From UBA7332 sp051648105 (GTDB lineage: Bacteria; Bacteroidota; Bacteroidia; Bacteroidales; UBA7332): a stretch of DNA of 28,900 nucleotides. A program made the position numbers and the translations under genes. The notes beneath the pieces were generated by a model, which saw only the letters and a list, made by a program, of their open reading frames with translations, had not been told where the DNA came from and did not search any database. Shown one piece after another: positions 15,371 through 24,209 of this stretch. The stretch spans positions 1-28,900 of the forward strand of contig JBOFEN010000109.1 in NCBI GenBank assembly GCA_051648105.1, read 5' to 3'. Each line of letters begins with the position of its first letter. The first letter of the stretch is position 1.

Positions 15371-18300
15371 TTATGCTTGGTGCTTACCGTGGCAGTTCTT
15401 ATATTTAAGTCCACTGCCGCAAGGACAAAGATCATTACGACCTACCTTATGCTCATTACGCGCAGGTTGGTGGTTGTTTGAACTAGATGAAGAAGAGCTA
15501 GAAGATGATTCGTGCTCGGTCTTATACTTGCTCATATCCTGATGTTGTTCAGGAGCTGCCTCTTTAACCTCTTCTGCTTCGCGAACTGGTATTTGACCTC
15601 TCATCAATACTGTAACGATCTTGCGGTTCATCTCATTGACCATAGTTCTAAATAGTCCATAAGACTCAAGCTTGTAGATCAATAGCGGATCCTTCTGCTC
15701 ATAGCTAGCATTCTGAACGGATTGTCTTAGATCATCCATTTCGCGAAGATGCTCTTTCCATGATTCATCAATCATGTGAAGAAGAATAGTCTTCTGGAAC
15801 GCTTTAACTACTGACTTACACTCACTCTTAGCTGCCTCTTCGAGGTTGCAAGATATGTTGTACATACGATGACCATCTGTAACAGGAATCATAATGTTCT
15901 CATACATTGCTCCCTGTTGCTCATAAACCTGTTGTATTACAGGGTTAGCAACATCAGATAGTCTCTGAGTGCGGCTCTTGTAAGCATCAAGAACTGCTTG
16001 GAAAAGATCATCAATAAGCTTTTCGCCCTTCATTCTCTTCATATCATCTGCTGAGAATGGCGTCTCGATACCAAATACTCTTAGCATCTCAACCTGTAGG
16101 CCTTCGAAGTCAAGTGCATCGTGATACTCATTGACGATAGCCTCAACAGACTCATACATCATGTTCATCACGTCGATACCGATTCTCTCGCCCATAAGAG
16201 CGTGGCGACGTTTTGCATATATTACAGTACGCTGTGAGTTCATCACATCATCGTACTCAAGAAGACGCTTACGAATACCGAAGTTATTCTCCTCTACCTT
16301 GCGCTGTGCACGCTCAATAGATTTAGAGATCATTGAGTGCTCGATCATCTCTCCCTCTTCAAAGCCTAGTTGGTCCATAACCTTAACAATACGCTCTGAT
16401 GAGAATAGACGCATCAAATCATCCTCTAGTGATACGTAGAATACAGAAGATCCTGGATCACCTTGACGACCTGCACGACCACGAAGCTGGCGGTCAACAC
16501 GACGAGACTCATGTCTCTCTGTACCAATAATAGCAAGTCCACCTGCATCCTTAACCTCTTTAGGAAGCTTGATGTCAGTACCACGACCAGCCATGTTAGT
16601 AGCGATAGTAACGGTACCAGGTTGTCCTGCTTGAGAAACGATGTCTGCCTCTCTTTGGTGCAACTTAGCGTTCAAGACGTTGTGCTTAATCTTACGCATC
16701 ATTAGTTGCTTACCTAGCAACTCTGATATCTCAACGGATGTAGTACCAACAAGTACAGGTCTACCCTGATTTACTAGTTTCTCTATCTCCTGAATAACTG
16801 CGTTGTATTTCTCTCTCTTTGTCTTGTAGACACGATCGTTCATATCGTTACGTTGGATCGGTCTGTTTGTAGGGATAGTAACTACATCAAGTTTGTAGAT
16901 ATCCCATAGCTCACCTGCCTCAGTCTCAGCTGTACCTGTCATACCCGACAGTTTATTGTACATACGGAAGTAGTTCTGAAGGGTGATAGTAGCAAAGGTT
17001 TGTGTAGCAGCCTCAACTGTCACTCTCTCCTTAGCTTCGATAGCTTGGTGTAGACCATCAGAGTAGCGACGCCCCTCCATAATACGACCAGTCTGCTCAT
17101 CAACGATCTTAACCTTAGAATCCATAACCACATACTCTGTATCCTTCTCGAACATAGCGTATGCTTTCAGTAATTGATTCACCGTATGAACGCGCTCACT
17201 CTTGATTGAGTAGTTTGCCATCAACTCATCTTTGCGGGCAGCACGCTCCTCAAGGTTAAGATTTTGGTTCTCAAGATCAGAAAGAAGAGCACTGATATCT
17301 GGAAGAACGAAGAAAAGAGGATCTTCTGAAGCACCAGTCAACATATCGATACCTTTATCCGTTAGATCAACGCTACGCTGCTTTTCGTCAATAACAAAAA
17401 GTAGTTCGTCAGTGATCTCTGGCATTCTTCTGTTATGCTCAGCAATGTAGATCTCCTCAGTCTTAAGCATAGCGGCCTTGACACCCTGCTCACTTAGGAA
17501 TTTGATAAGAGGTCTACTCTTAGGGAATCCTTTATATGAACGGAAAAGAAGTATTGCACCCTCTTCGCGTACCTTCTCGTCAGATGAAGCCATCTTCTGT
17601 TTTGCCTCAGCAAGAAGCTTAGTACAGAACTCTTTCTGCTCCTTAACAATGCGTTCCACGCGAGGACAGAACTGCTCAAAGAGCTGCTCTTCGCCTTTTG
17701 GCACTGGTCCAGAGATAATAAGAGGCGTACGAGCATCATCAATAAGTACCGAGTCAACCTCATCCACGATAGCGTAGTTGTGTTTTCTTTGTACTAGATC
17801 TGATGGGTTGATGGCCATATTGTCGCGCAGGTAGTCAAATCCGAACTCATTGTTTGTTCCGAAAGTGATATCTGCCTCATATGCTTTACGACGTGCATCA
17901 GAGTTTGGTTGGTGGCGGTCGATACAATCAACGCTCAATCCATGGAACATATATAGAGGTCCCATCCACTCTGAATCTCGTTTTGCAAGGTAATCGTTGA
18001 CAGTTACAACGTGAACACCTTGGCGTGTTAGCGCATTAAGGAATACAGGAAGAGTAGCAACTAAGGTCTTACCCTCACCCGTTGCCATCTCAGCAATCTT
18101 ACCTTTGTGAAGCACAACACCTCCGAAGAGCTGACACTCGTAGTGAATCATATCCCAAACGATATGGTTACCACCAGCATTCCAAGAGCGTGTGAATATA
18201 GCTTTGTCTCCTTCGATAGTAACAAAGTCATATTTCGTTGCTAGCTCTCTATCGAACTCAGTAGCAGTAACTACCACCTGCTCGTTTTGAGAGAAACGAC

Positions 18301-18655
18301 GACCAGAGTCTTTGATGATAGCAAAGACCTCAGGAAGCACCTCTTCAAGTACCTCTTCATATTTCTCAACAATACGCTTCTCAATAACGTCAATCTTAGC
18401 CCAGATAGATTCGCGTTCCTCTAGTTCTAAGTTCTCAACCGACTCCTTAAGGGTCTCGATCTCTTTACGTTCTTCCGCTACGTATTGCTCTATTTTATTC
18501 TTTATCTCCTCAACTCTTTGGCGCAGACCATCGTGGTCTAGTGCTTCAATTGAGGGGTAAACTGCATTAATTCTGTCTATGTAAGGGTTGATCTCTTTAA
18601 GGTCGCGCTGCGACTTGTTTCCAAAGAGCTTACTTAATATCTCTACAAATCCCAT
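15371..18655 (-). CDS. secA: Preprotein translocase ATPase SecA
   Basis: SecA drives post-translational export through SecYEG. At 1094 aa it is longer than E. coli SecA (901 aa), as is usual in Bacteroidota. The extra length includes a charged helical insert near residues 45-110. Walker A is ATGEGKT (191-197); DEVDSVLIDDARTPLIISG begins at 298 (Walker B-type DEVD). GTAETEAGELWDIYKLDV, GRGTDIKLP and RRVDRQLRGRAGRQGDPG mark the second nucleotide-binding domain. The C-terminal SEC-C motif has Cys1077, Cys1079, Cys1088 and His1089, able to bind zinc and SecB or ribosomes. It is preceded by a linker with ten consecutive serines written with mixed codons. It has its own promoter inside the end of the preceding gene. 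Confidence 0.98.
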   Translation of the reverse strand: MGFVEILSKLFGNKSQRDLKEINPYIDRINAVYPSIEALDHDGLRQRVEEIKNKIEQYVAEERKEIETLKESVENLELEERESIWAKIDVIEKRIVEKYEEVLEEVLPEVFAIIKDSGRRFSQNEQVVVTATEFDRELATKYDFVTIEGDKAIFTRSWNAGGNHIVWDMIHYECQLFGGVVLHKGKIAEMATGEGKTLVATLPVFLNALTRQGVHVVTVNDYLAKRDSEWMGPLYMFHGLSVDCIDRHQPNSDARRKAYEADITFGTNNEFGFDYLRDNMAINPSDLVQRKHNYAIVDEVDSVLIDDARTPLIISGPVPKGEEQLFEQFCPRVERIVKEQKEFCTKLLAEAKQKMASSDEKVREEGAILLFRSYKGFPKSRPLIKFLSEQGVKAAMLKTEEIYIAEHNRRMPEITDELLFVIDEKQRSVDLTDKGIDMLTGASEDPLFFVLPDISALLSDLENQNLNLEERAARKDELMANYSIKSERVHTVNQLLKAYAMFEKDTEYVVMDSKVKIVDEQTGRIMEGRRYSDGLHQAIEAKERVTVEAATQTFATITLQNYFRMYNKLSGMTGTAETEAGELWDIYKLDVVTIPTNRPIQRNDMNDRVYKTKREKYNAVIQEIEKLVNQGRPVLVGTTSVEISELLGKQLMMRKIKHNVLNAKLHQREADIVSQAGQPGTVTIATNMAGRGTDIKLPKEVKDAGGLAIIGTERHESRRVDRQLRGRAGRQGDPGSSVFYVSLEDDLMRLFSSERIVKVMDQLGFEEGEMIEHSMISKSIERAQRKVEENNFGIRKRLLEYDDVMNSQRTVIYAKRRHALMGERIGIDVMNMMYESVEAIVNEYHDALDFEGLQVEMLRVFGIETPFSADDMKRMKGEKLIDDLFQAVLDAYKSRTQRLSDVANPVIQQVYEQQGAMYENIMIPVTDGHRMYNISCNLEEAAKSECKSVVKAFQKTILLHMIDESWKEHLREMDDLRQSVQNASYEQKDPLLIYKLESYGLFRTMVNEMNRKIVTVLMRGQIPVREAEEVKEAAPEQHQDMSKYKTEHESSSSSSSSSSNNHQPARNEHKVGRNDLCPCGSGLKYKNCHGKHQA

Positions 18656-18697
18656 GATTATAGTTGTTTTCTGTTTATTCGATTCGGATAATTTCTA

Positions 18698-18728
18698 CAA
18701 ATGTAGCAAATTTTTAGCGGCGAAACAA
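18698..18728 (-). promoter_or_regulatory. Promoter of secA
   Basis: On the minus strand TTG (18726-18728), 20 bp, then TACATTTG (18698-18705), a full Bacteroidota promoter match, 42 bp before the secA ATG. It overlaps the last codons of the PafA-like gene (stop at 18714). Confidence 0.7.
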
Positions 18729-20297
18729 TTCGCGTATTGGTTTCTCTCTAGATCCATTTGGTGCACGAATCCGAAGGAATGAACATACTGTAGGCGCTAT
18801 TTCGGTTGCGAAAACTGTTCTCTCAATCTTTTGAGGAACAATGTTTGCACCAAAGAATATAAGTGGAGCCGAGAAGGTAGATGCACGAACCTGCTGGTTC
18901 TTCTTCTCTCCTTCATAATTTATACTCCACCCTGGTTGGAATTCCAAAAGAAGATCTCCAGATAATTTCCTATGATATCTGTTTCTCTGAAGCTGATTTG
19001 CATCATTGGTCATCCCATGCATAAGGGTATGTGAACATACCACATCTTGCACTCCAGACATCTGAACTAGGAACTCTGCTGACTTAGTCTGTATCTCTGA
19101 AAGTGATATCTGCTTATCGTCTATAAGTTTTCTATTTAGATATAGTTCGCCATTGGAGTACCCATCCACCCACTGTCCTTGACCATAAATAGCCATTAGG
19201 TAAACATTGAGTAGTGAAGTAGCACGACGAGGATAGAAATCCCCCGTAGGTATCCTCATACGCTCAGGAGAATCTACTGAGGCATCAAAGTATCCAGTAG
19301 AGGTTAGAACAACAAGAGTATTCTTCAGTCCAACATTTGCATCAATCTCATGAAGCAATCTCGCTATCTCTTGATCTAATCTAATATAGGTATCTTGTAT
19401 CTCAAGAGCATTATCGGAGATACTTCTTCCTTGATAACTCCCAGCAAAATAGGATATATTTAGTAGATCTGGATTGGTTCGCTTACCTAAAGTTGAGTTT
19501 TTAAATAGCAGTGAGACGAATCTACCAACCTCTTGATTGACTAGAGGTGTCTGCTTATAAAGCTTCACATTATCAAGCTTAGACTTAGAGAAAGTATGCT
19601 TGAAGCCAAAGTCTCGTTGGCTGAATGGTAGATATCTATAGAATGATGGTGAGTTTTGGAGCGACCAATCACTCTCCTCTATCCTCTGATTTAGAGGCTC
19701 TGTTATATTGTAGTTCTCAAAATAGTAGGGAGCATCTCTATAGTATGTAGATGTAGCCCACATACCAGTAGTATTATCTATCCAAAATGCGGCATTTGAT
19801 GCATGTCCAGCTGAGAGAATAGCTTGTTCTGCTGTAGGTGCTACAGAGTACACCTCAGAAAGGTTGTCACTAGCCACCTTTAACTCATCAGACACCGTAG
19901 ATGTCAGAAGTGCTCTCGGTGAGAGTGTCTCAGGAGAGAAATTACCCATATACTCTCTATCAAGAAGTAGAGGTGTATGCACATTTCTCTTTGGATTATA
20001 TATCTCATTACCTACCACACCATGATAGAAAGGTGTGGTTCCCGTAAATATTGTAGCTACACTATTCGATTGGTCTAGATTATCAAATGGAAATGCCATA
20101 TCGAAGGATACAGCCCCTTGATTGATAAGTTTCTTAAACCCATTCTCGCCAAAAGCCTCATAGAATAGATACAAAAGATCGGTCCTAAGTTGGTCAACCG
20201 TAATGGTCACAACCAACTTAGGACGCTCTGGGAGCTGCTGTGCTACAATTTGCACAGCAGACAATATGGCAACCAATGAAGTTACAAATCTTCGCAT
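18714..20297 (-). CDS. PafA-like alkaline-phosphatase-superfamily protein, probably inactive
   Basis: A 527-aa protein with a signal peptide (MRRFVTSLVAILSAVQIVAQ), so periplasmic or surface-exposed. The overall fold matches the PafA type-I phosphodiesterase/alkaline phosphatase family: TITVDQLRTDLLYLF with the first metal Asp (Asp35), TIFTGTTPFYHGVVGNEIYN (83-101), ILSAGHASNAAFWIDNTTG, DTYIRLDQEIARLL, LVVLTSTGYFD and APLIFFGANI. Compared from memory with active PafA proteins, the nucleophile segment (T-A-P-G-H) reads Q-S-N-S-V here. The K-x-R pair reads T-A-E, the TADHG metal motif reads TSTGY, and the DxxxH and late His ligands are absent. Only Asp35 and Asn97 of the active site remain. It is best read as a pseudo-phosphatase with a binding or structural role. 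It has its own promoter. Confidence 0.82.
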   Translation of the reverse strand: MRRFVTSLVAILSAVQIVAQQLPERPKLVVTITVDQLRTDLLYLFYEAFGENGFKKLINQGAVSFDMAFPFDNLDQSNSVATIFTGTTPFYHGVVGNEIYNPKRNVHTPLLLDREYMGNFSPETLSPRALLTSTVSDELKVASDNLSEVYSVAPTAEQAILSAGHASNAAFWIDNTTGMWATSTYYRDAPYYFENYNITEPLNQRIEESDWSLQNSPSFYRYLPFSQRDFGFKHTFSKSKLDNVKLYKQTPLVNQEVGRFVSLLFKNSTLGKRTNPDLLNISYFAGSYQGRSISDNALEIQDTYIRLDQEIARLLHEIDANVGLKNTLVVLTSTGYFDASVDSPERMRIPTGDFYPRRATSLLNVYLMAIYGQGQWVDGYSNGELYLNRKLIDDKQISLSEIQTKSAEFLVQMSGVQDVVCSHTLMHGMTNDANQLQRNRYHRKLSGDLLLEFQPGWSINYEGEKKNQQVRASTFSAPLIFFGANIVPQKIERTVFATEIAPTVCSFLRIRAPNGSREKPIRELFRR

Positions 20298-20337
20298 CTC
20301 TAATCGTGATTATATTAATCATCTCATTTTAACACTA

Positions 20338-20368
20338 CAAATATCGTGTTATTCTCTACTTCAAGCAA
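20338..20368 (-). promoter_or_regulatory. Promoter of the PafA-like gene
   Basis: On the minus strand TTG (20366-20368), 20 bp, then GATATTTG (20338-20345), one mismatch to TAnnTTTG, 40 bp before the ATG. The -33 part overlaps the end of the DUF4105 gene. Confidence 0.5.
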
Positions 20369-21567
20369 CTAAATCGCCCCTTTTTTATCCAAACAAAAGA
20401 TCTTATTGCCGATATTATAGCTAGTAGAACAGTTTCTGAAGGAAAAGTCTGTCCAATAAACGGATATATTACAAAGAATACTACAACTAATAGCAGGTTT
20501 ACAATATGGAAAAGCGTTCTACGTGATGCCATAAATGGAGCAAATAGCAGAACAGAATATATAAATTGAATTGGATTAAATACCAATATATTCCAATTGG
20601 GGAAGGCTGCTGGATGAGTAGATACAAAAGAGATAAATGCAATTATCACTCCAGCAACTCCATATGGAAGAAAGAATAGAGCATCTTGCCAAGCCCTCAT
20701 AGTCTTACCTTCAAAATAGTTTATGCGAGTAACAAAGAGCCATATGATGGTAAAGATTGATATAACAACCATAGGCTTTGGCAATTTAGATGCAAGATCA
20801 TCATCCATATCATCAGGCTCACTCTCTACTAGCTGCACTCTTTTTGAGACAATAGGACGGCTATTCTCACCAGAAATATAAGCCGAGTCAAGAGACTTCA
20901 TAAGATAGACAGGGAGAAAGAACTCCTCTCTGTAAGTCACAGATTTATCTAACGGTGCACCTAGTACTAAATCAATACCTAGCTTAAGCCATGGGTAATT
21001 AGTGGTAGTAGCATGTATCATCTGACGAAATGTACCACCCGTTGGTATGGTATCCCTAAAGATAAGTTGTGAATCTAGGGACTTCTCAACCATCTCTATA
21101 GGTCTTGTTACACAGTTATCATACAAGAAACTGTATCTATATGTCCTATTCTCCTTTCGAGCATTCTCAAGAAGAGACTCCCACAAGCGCTGCTTCTCAT
21201 TAATATTTAAATCTAAAGTCTGTTCAACTAGAGCTAAACCTCTTGCAACACTGTTGATATAGACATGATTCATATCAGAAACACCCAGTATATAATCAGT
21301 CTCACCTAGGGCAAATCTCCAAGCAAAATTAGAGCTTGTAAAGTCAAATATCCCATAATTAAAAACATCATCAACACCCAACGAGTCATCAGCGACTCTA
21401 AGAGCTGTGTGTCCCCACAAGGCATAAATCTCCTGTCCACCACACTCTGTCAAAAGTGTAACCCTACTTCTTTCACTCAACTTTGGATAGGCATAGAGCT
21501 GAAGTGAAGCAATTAAAGCGAAGAGCACCATCATAGTACTCCTTTTAAATCTATTATATAGTATCAT
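20356..21567 (-). CDS. DUF4105 membrane protein with a Cys/His pair
   Basis: A 403-aa protein. It begins with a signal sequence or anchor (about residues 12-27, MMVLFALIASLQLYAY). An exported DUF4105 domain follows at about 30-260 and then about four membrane helices (roughly 271-286, 301-316, 325-345, 351-372). The domain carries YALWGHTALRV (His53), FNYGIFDF and YSFLYDNCVTRP (Cys152). The order of His before an N-C motif is like that of permuted NlpC/P60 (YiiX/LRAT-like) thiol hydrolases, so a hydrolase or acyltransferase acting on envelope material is a reasonable guess; nothing here proves it. Met12 is an alternative start. It begins 8 bp after the PPTase stop and belongs to the ssb - gldE - PPTase unit. 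Confidence 0.82.
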   Translation of the reverse strand: MILYNRFKRSTMMVLFALIASLQLYAYPKLSERSRVTLLTECGGQEIYALWGHTALRVADDSLGVDDVFNYGIFDFTSSNFAWRFALGETDYILGVSDMNHVYINSVARGLALVEQTLDLNINEKQRLWESLLENARKENRTYRYSFLYDNCVTRPIEMVEKSLDSQLIFRDTIPTGGTFRQMIHATTTNYPWLKLGIDLVLGAPLDKSVTYREEFFLPVYLMKSLDSAYISGENSRPIVSKRVQLVESEPDDMDDDLASKLPKPMVVISIFTIIWLFVTRINYFEGKTMRAWQDALFFLPYGVAGVIIAFISFVSTHPAAFPNWNILVFNPIQFIYSVLLFAPFMASRRTLFHIVNLLLVVVFFVIYPFIGQTFPSETVLLAIISAIRSFVWIKKGRFSCLK

Positions 21568-21575
21568 CTGACATA

Positions 21576-22238
21576 TTAATTATTACATACCCCATTATCT
21601 ATACCTAACCTCGTAGCGATAGTTAGAACATAGTCGCTAGAGTTGATATACTCCACACTAAATCTATATTGCTCTTTGGTGTAATACTCTCGTGCTTCAA
21701 ATCTCCCCTTGCCCGATAAATCAAAAGGCATAATCTCGAGATGATCAATAAAGTCAATTGCACTACCAGGAATAGCCTTATAAAGGGACTCCTTAGCTGA
21801 CCATATTAGCAGTAACTGCTCCTGCTGCCTCTCTTCATTTATGAACAACTCCTCTTTAGGAGAGACAAACCTAGATCTTATATTAAATATACGACTGTTA
21901 TTCAACTCAATATCGATTCCACATATTGCTTCATCAGAAATCAATATAGATACAAACTTTGAGCGAGTATGACTGATAGATATGGATCGACCCAATGAAT
22001 CAACAAAAGGCTTACCATCTTCGTGATAATCTATTCTACACTGCCTTCCGACCATTCTTGATAGAAGCAGTCGCACTGCTAAGAACTCTATCCGTCTATT
22101 TCCAGCTTTTATCATCGACAACTGATCGCTAAATAGAGAGAACTCGGTAAGCTCATCCATCATCTCAGACTCAGACTCTACAACCTCCCATACAGCCCAA
22201 TGAGTGCTTTCTGAGATATATTCTTTTATTATTGGCAT
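21576..22238 (-). CDS. 4'-phosphopantetheinyl transferase (Sfp/HetI type)
   Basis: Transfers phosphopantetheine from CoA to a serine of acyl- or peptidyl-carrier proteins. The 220-aa two-lobe length fits the Sfp/AcpT group rather than short AcpS. Motifs: SISISHTRS (86-94), GIDIE (107-111) with metal ligands Asp109 and Glu111, and WSAKESLYKA (146-155) with Glu150 as third ligand. It lies 6 bp after gldE; a gldE-PPTase pair is, as far as I recall, common in Bacteroidota. No polyketide or peptide synthase lies in the window, so its partner may be the housekeeping acyl carrier protein or a locus elsewhere. Confidence 0.93.
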   Translation of the reverse strand: MPIIKEYISESTHWAVWEVVESESEMMDELTEFSLFSDQLSMIKAGNRRIEFLAVRLLLSRMVGRQCRIDYHEDGKPFVDSLGRSISISHTRSKFVSILISDEAICGIDIELNNSRIFNIRSRFVSPKEELFINEERQQEQLLLIWSAKESLYKAIPGSAIDFIDHLEIMPFDLSGKGRFEAREYYTKEQYRFSVEYINSSDYVLTIATRLGIDNGVCNN

Positions 22239-22244
22239 AACAAA

Positions 22245-23570
22245 TTACGATTGTACTGAAGATGGGGCATAACTAAACTTCACTCTAACTATTCGTCTTT
22301 TATCCATCTCTACAATTTGGAAGAGATACTTATCGTAACGAATAACCTCTTTACGAGTAGGAAACTCACCCTTTATCTCTAGTATAAAACCAGCTAACGT
22401 ATCAGCTTCACCAATTGCAGCCTCAAACTCTCTCTCATCAATAGCTGTGATTCTAAAAAAGTCTGCAAGAAGAATCTTGGCTTCAAAGATGTAGGTAGTA
22501 TCATCTAATTTAACAAAAGACCTCTCATCAACATCGAACTCATCGCTGATCTCTCCTACAATCTCTTCTAACACATCCTCTAGGGTCACTATCCCGGCTG
22601 TACCTCCATACTCATCAACAACAACTGCCATGTGTATCTTTTGAGACTGAAACTCCTCCAAGAGAGTATCAATCTTCTTAGTCTCTGGAACGAAATATGC
22701 TGGGCGAACTAGTGTCTGCCACTTAAAGTTATCTGGACTATCTATATATGGAAGCAGATCTTTAATATAGAGTAGACCCTTGATGGAGTCTTGTGTTGAT
22801 TCATACACAGGTATACGTGAGTAACCTACCCTTTTGATAAAATCTATAACCTCACCAAAAGAGACACCTACCTCCAAAGCGCACATATCAATGCGTGAAG
22901 TCATAACCTCACTAGCCACCTTATCCCCGAAATTAATAATACCCTCAAGTATATCCTTCTCATCCTTAATCTCATGGGAGGTCAACTCTAAGGCATGAGA
23001 TAACTCATCCATAGAGATATTGATATTCTTACGAACTATACTCTTGTTGACCATATTTGTAGAAGCTACTAATATGGATGATATTGGCTTAAATATTACT
23101 TGTAAAACAGAAAGAACGCCAGCTGAACGCCTAGCAAATGCTAATGAGTTGTGTGTTGCGTATATCTTAGGCATTATCTCACCAAAGAGCAGAAGAAGGA
23201 ATGTCAGAACCACAGTTTGGAAAAGAAACTGCATTAGATAAGAGTCACCAAACTTCACAGTTGAAAGGAAGAAGTAGTTCAAAAGCATTACTACAGCAAC
23301 ATTAACAAAGTTATTTGCAATGAGAATTGTTGCTAATAGCCTATCTGTACGCTTTAGTAGCTCTATGATCTGTCGATCACTAGAGTGCTTCTCACCATTA
23401 ACCTCCTTCATATCATTAGGCTCAAGTGAAAAGAATGCTATCTCTGAAGCGGAAATAAAACCTGACCCTCCTAAAAGAAGAATCGCCAATACCCCTGAGA
23501 GCACTACATCCCAAGTTGGTTGAATAATATGTATAGAGCCCAAAAGGCTCGTGATAGAATCTGAGTCCAA
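22245..23570 (-). CDS. gldE: GldE-like CNNM/CBS-domain inner-membrane protein
   Basis: A 441-aa protein of the CorB/CNNM (DUF21) family. Membrane segments lie at about residues 22-47 (with GSGFISASEIAFFSLE), 78-103, 110-134 and 150-172. A CBS pair at about 220-345 ends in VVVDEYGGTAGIVTLEDVLEEIVGE, and a CorC/HlyC domain forms the C-terminus. GldE was named from gliding motility in Flavobacterium, where it supports GldD. The gene also occurs in non-gliding Bacteroidales, where Mg2+ or divalent-cation efflux is the family's likely activity. Placement between ssb and a PPTase gene supports the GldE rather than generic CorC label. Its 91-bp leader contains an (ACT)8 tract in a hairpin. Confidence 0.88.
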   Translation of the reverse strand: MDSDSITSLLGSIHIIQPTWDVVLSGVLAILLLGGSGFISASEIAFFSLEPNDMKEVNGEKHSSDRQIIELLKRTDRLLATILIANNFVNVAVVMLLNYFFLSTVKFGDSYLMQFLFQTVVLTFLLLLFGEIMPKIYATHNSLAFARRSAGVLSVLQVIFKPISSILVASTNMVNKSIVRKNINISMDELSHALELTSHEIKDEKDILEGIINFGDKVASEVMTSRIDMCALEVGVSFGEVIDFIKRVGYSRIPVYESTQDSIKGLLYIKDLLPYIDSPDNFKWQTLVRPAYFVPETKKIDTLLEEFQSQKIHMAVVVDEYGGTAGIVTLEDVLEEIVGEISDEFDVDERSFVKLDDTTYIFEAKILLADFFRITAIDEREFEAAIGEADTLAGFILEIKGEFPTRKEVIRYDKYLFQIVEMDKRRIVRVKFSYAPSSVQS

Positions 23571-23595
23571 GAAGTTTATTATTTAATTCTACAAT

Positions 23596-23651
23596 AGCAA
23601 GTAGTAGTATTATATAAATAATCACTACTACTACTACTACTACTACTTGCT
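23596..23651. repeat. (ACT)8 triplet tract inside a 13-bp hairpin, ssb-gldE gap
   Basis: Eight perfect ACT units run from 23624 to 23647 on the plus strand (AGT on the transcript strand). The outer arms AGCAAGTAGTAGT (23596-23608) and ACTACTACTTGCT (23639-23651) are exactly complementary over 13 bp. The tract is longer than its complement, so the pairing can slip in steps of three. No T-run follows on the minus strand, so this is not a standard terminator. It may form a length-variable leader structure before gldE. Confidence 0.8.
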
Positions 23652-23661
23652 CATTATCTTA

Positions 23662-24138
23662 TTAGAAAGGCAAATCATCCTCAGCCGCTTGATCATTTGA
23701 CCCTACAGTTGAGATTGGACTTGATTGTGTTTTCGCAGTTGTAGGCGCAGAAGCATACCCTTGCTGGGTTGAAGCTACTCCAGAATCAGCTTGTGGCTGG
23801 CTGTCTTTTCTATCCAACAGCTCAAGGTTATCTCCGAAAATCTCAGTAACATAGCGCCTAACACCTGCTTGATCTTCATATGACCTTGTCCTGATCTTTC
23901 CTTCAATATATATTTTAGAACCCTTACGAATATACTTCTCGGCGATATCAGCCAAACCTCGCCACAATACAATATTGTGCCACTCTGTTCTATCAGGCAC
24001 TTGAATACCTTGGCTATTGGTATAACCCCTCTCAGAGGTAGCTAAAGAGAATTGAGCCACAGCAACACCTGATTCTAAGTAACGAACCTCTGGGTCCTTA
24101 CCAACATTACCTAGTAAAATTACCTTATTTACTGACAT
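23662..24138 (-). CDS. ssb: Single-stranded DNA-binding protein
   Basis: SSB coats single-stranded DNA in replication and repair and recruits partners through its C-terminus. The 158-aa protein starts MSVNKVILLGNVGKDPEVRY, has an OB fold to about residue 110 (VAQFSLATSE, TEWHNIVLWRGLADIAEKYI, KGSKIYIEGKIRTRSY, VTEIFGDNLELLD) and a disordered Gln/Ser/Thr-rich linker. The tail ends AAEDDLPF, the acidic partner-binding peptide. It is first in the unit ssb - gldE - PPTase - DUF4105, with a TATCTTTG box 63 bp upstream. No neighbouring mutY is present, the end being bounded by a divergent gene. Confidence 0.97.
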   Translation of the reverse strand: MSVNKVILLGNVGKDPEVRYLESGVAVAQFSLATSERGYTNSQGIQVPDRTEWHNIVLWRGLADIAEKYIRKGSKIYIEGKIRTRSYEDQAGVRRYVTEIFGDNLELLDRKDSQPQADSGVASTQQGYASAPTTAKTQSSPISTVGSNDQAAEDDLPF

Positions 24139-24201
24139 ATACTATTGTTGTTTAGTTATTAATGTAAGATGATCTTAACAATCTTGAAAAACCCAACAAG
24201 T

Positions 24202-24209
24202 CAAAGATA
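24202..24209 (-). promoter_or_regulatory. -7 box of ssb unit
   Basis: TATCTTTG on the minus strand matches TAnnTTTG exactly, 63 bp before the ssb ATG. The nearest upstream TTTG is only 13 bp away, shorter than the usual -33 spacing. Confidence 0.5.

Noticed and set aside
16131..18560. Several open frames on the plus strand opposite secA
   Set aside because: They are shadows of secA codons: serine-rich nonsense translations without start signals or motifs.
22245..23570. Evidence for gliding or type IX secretion from gldE
   Set aside because: GldE homologues occur in many non-motile Bacteroidales; no other gld, spr or por gene is in the window.
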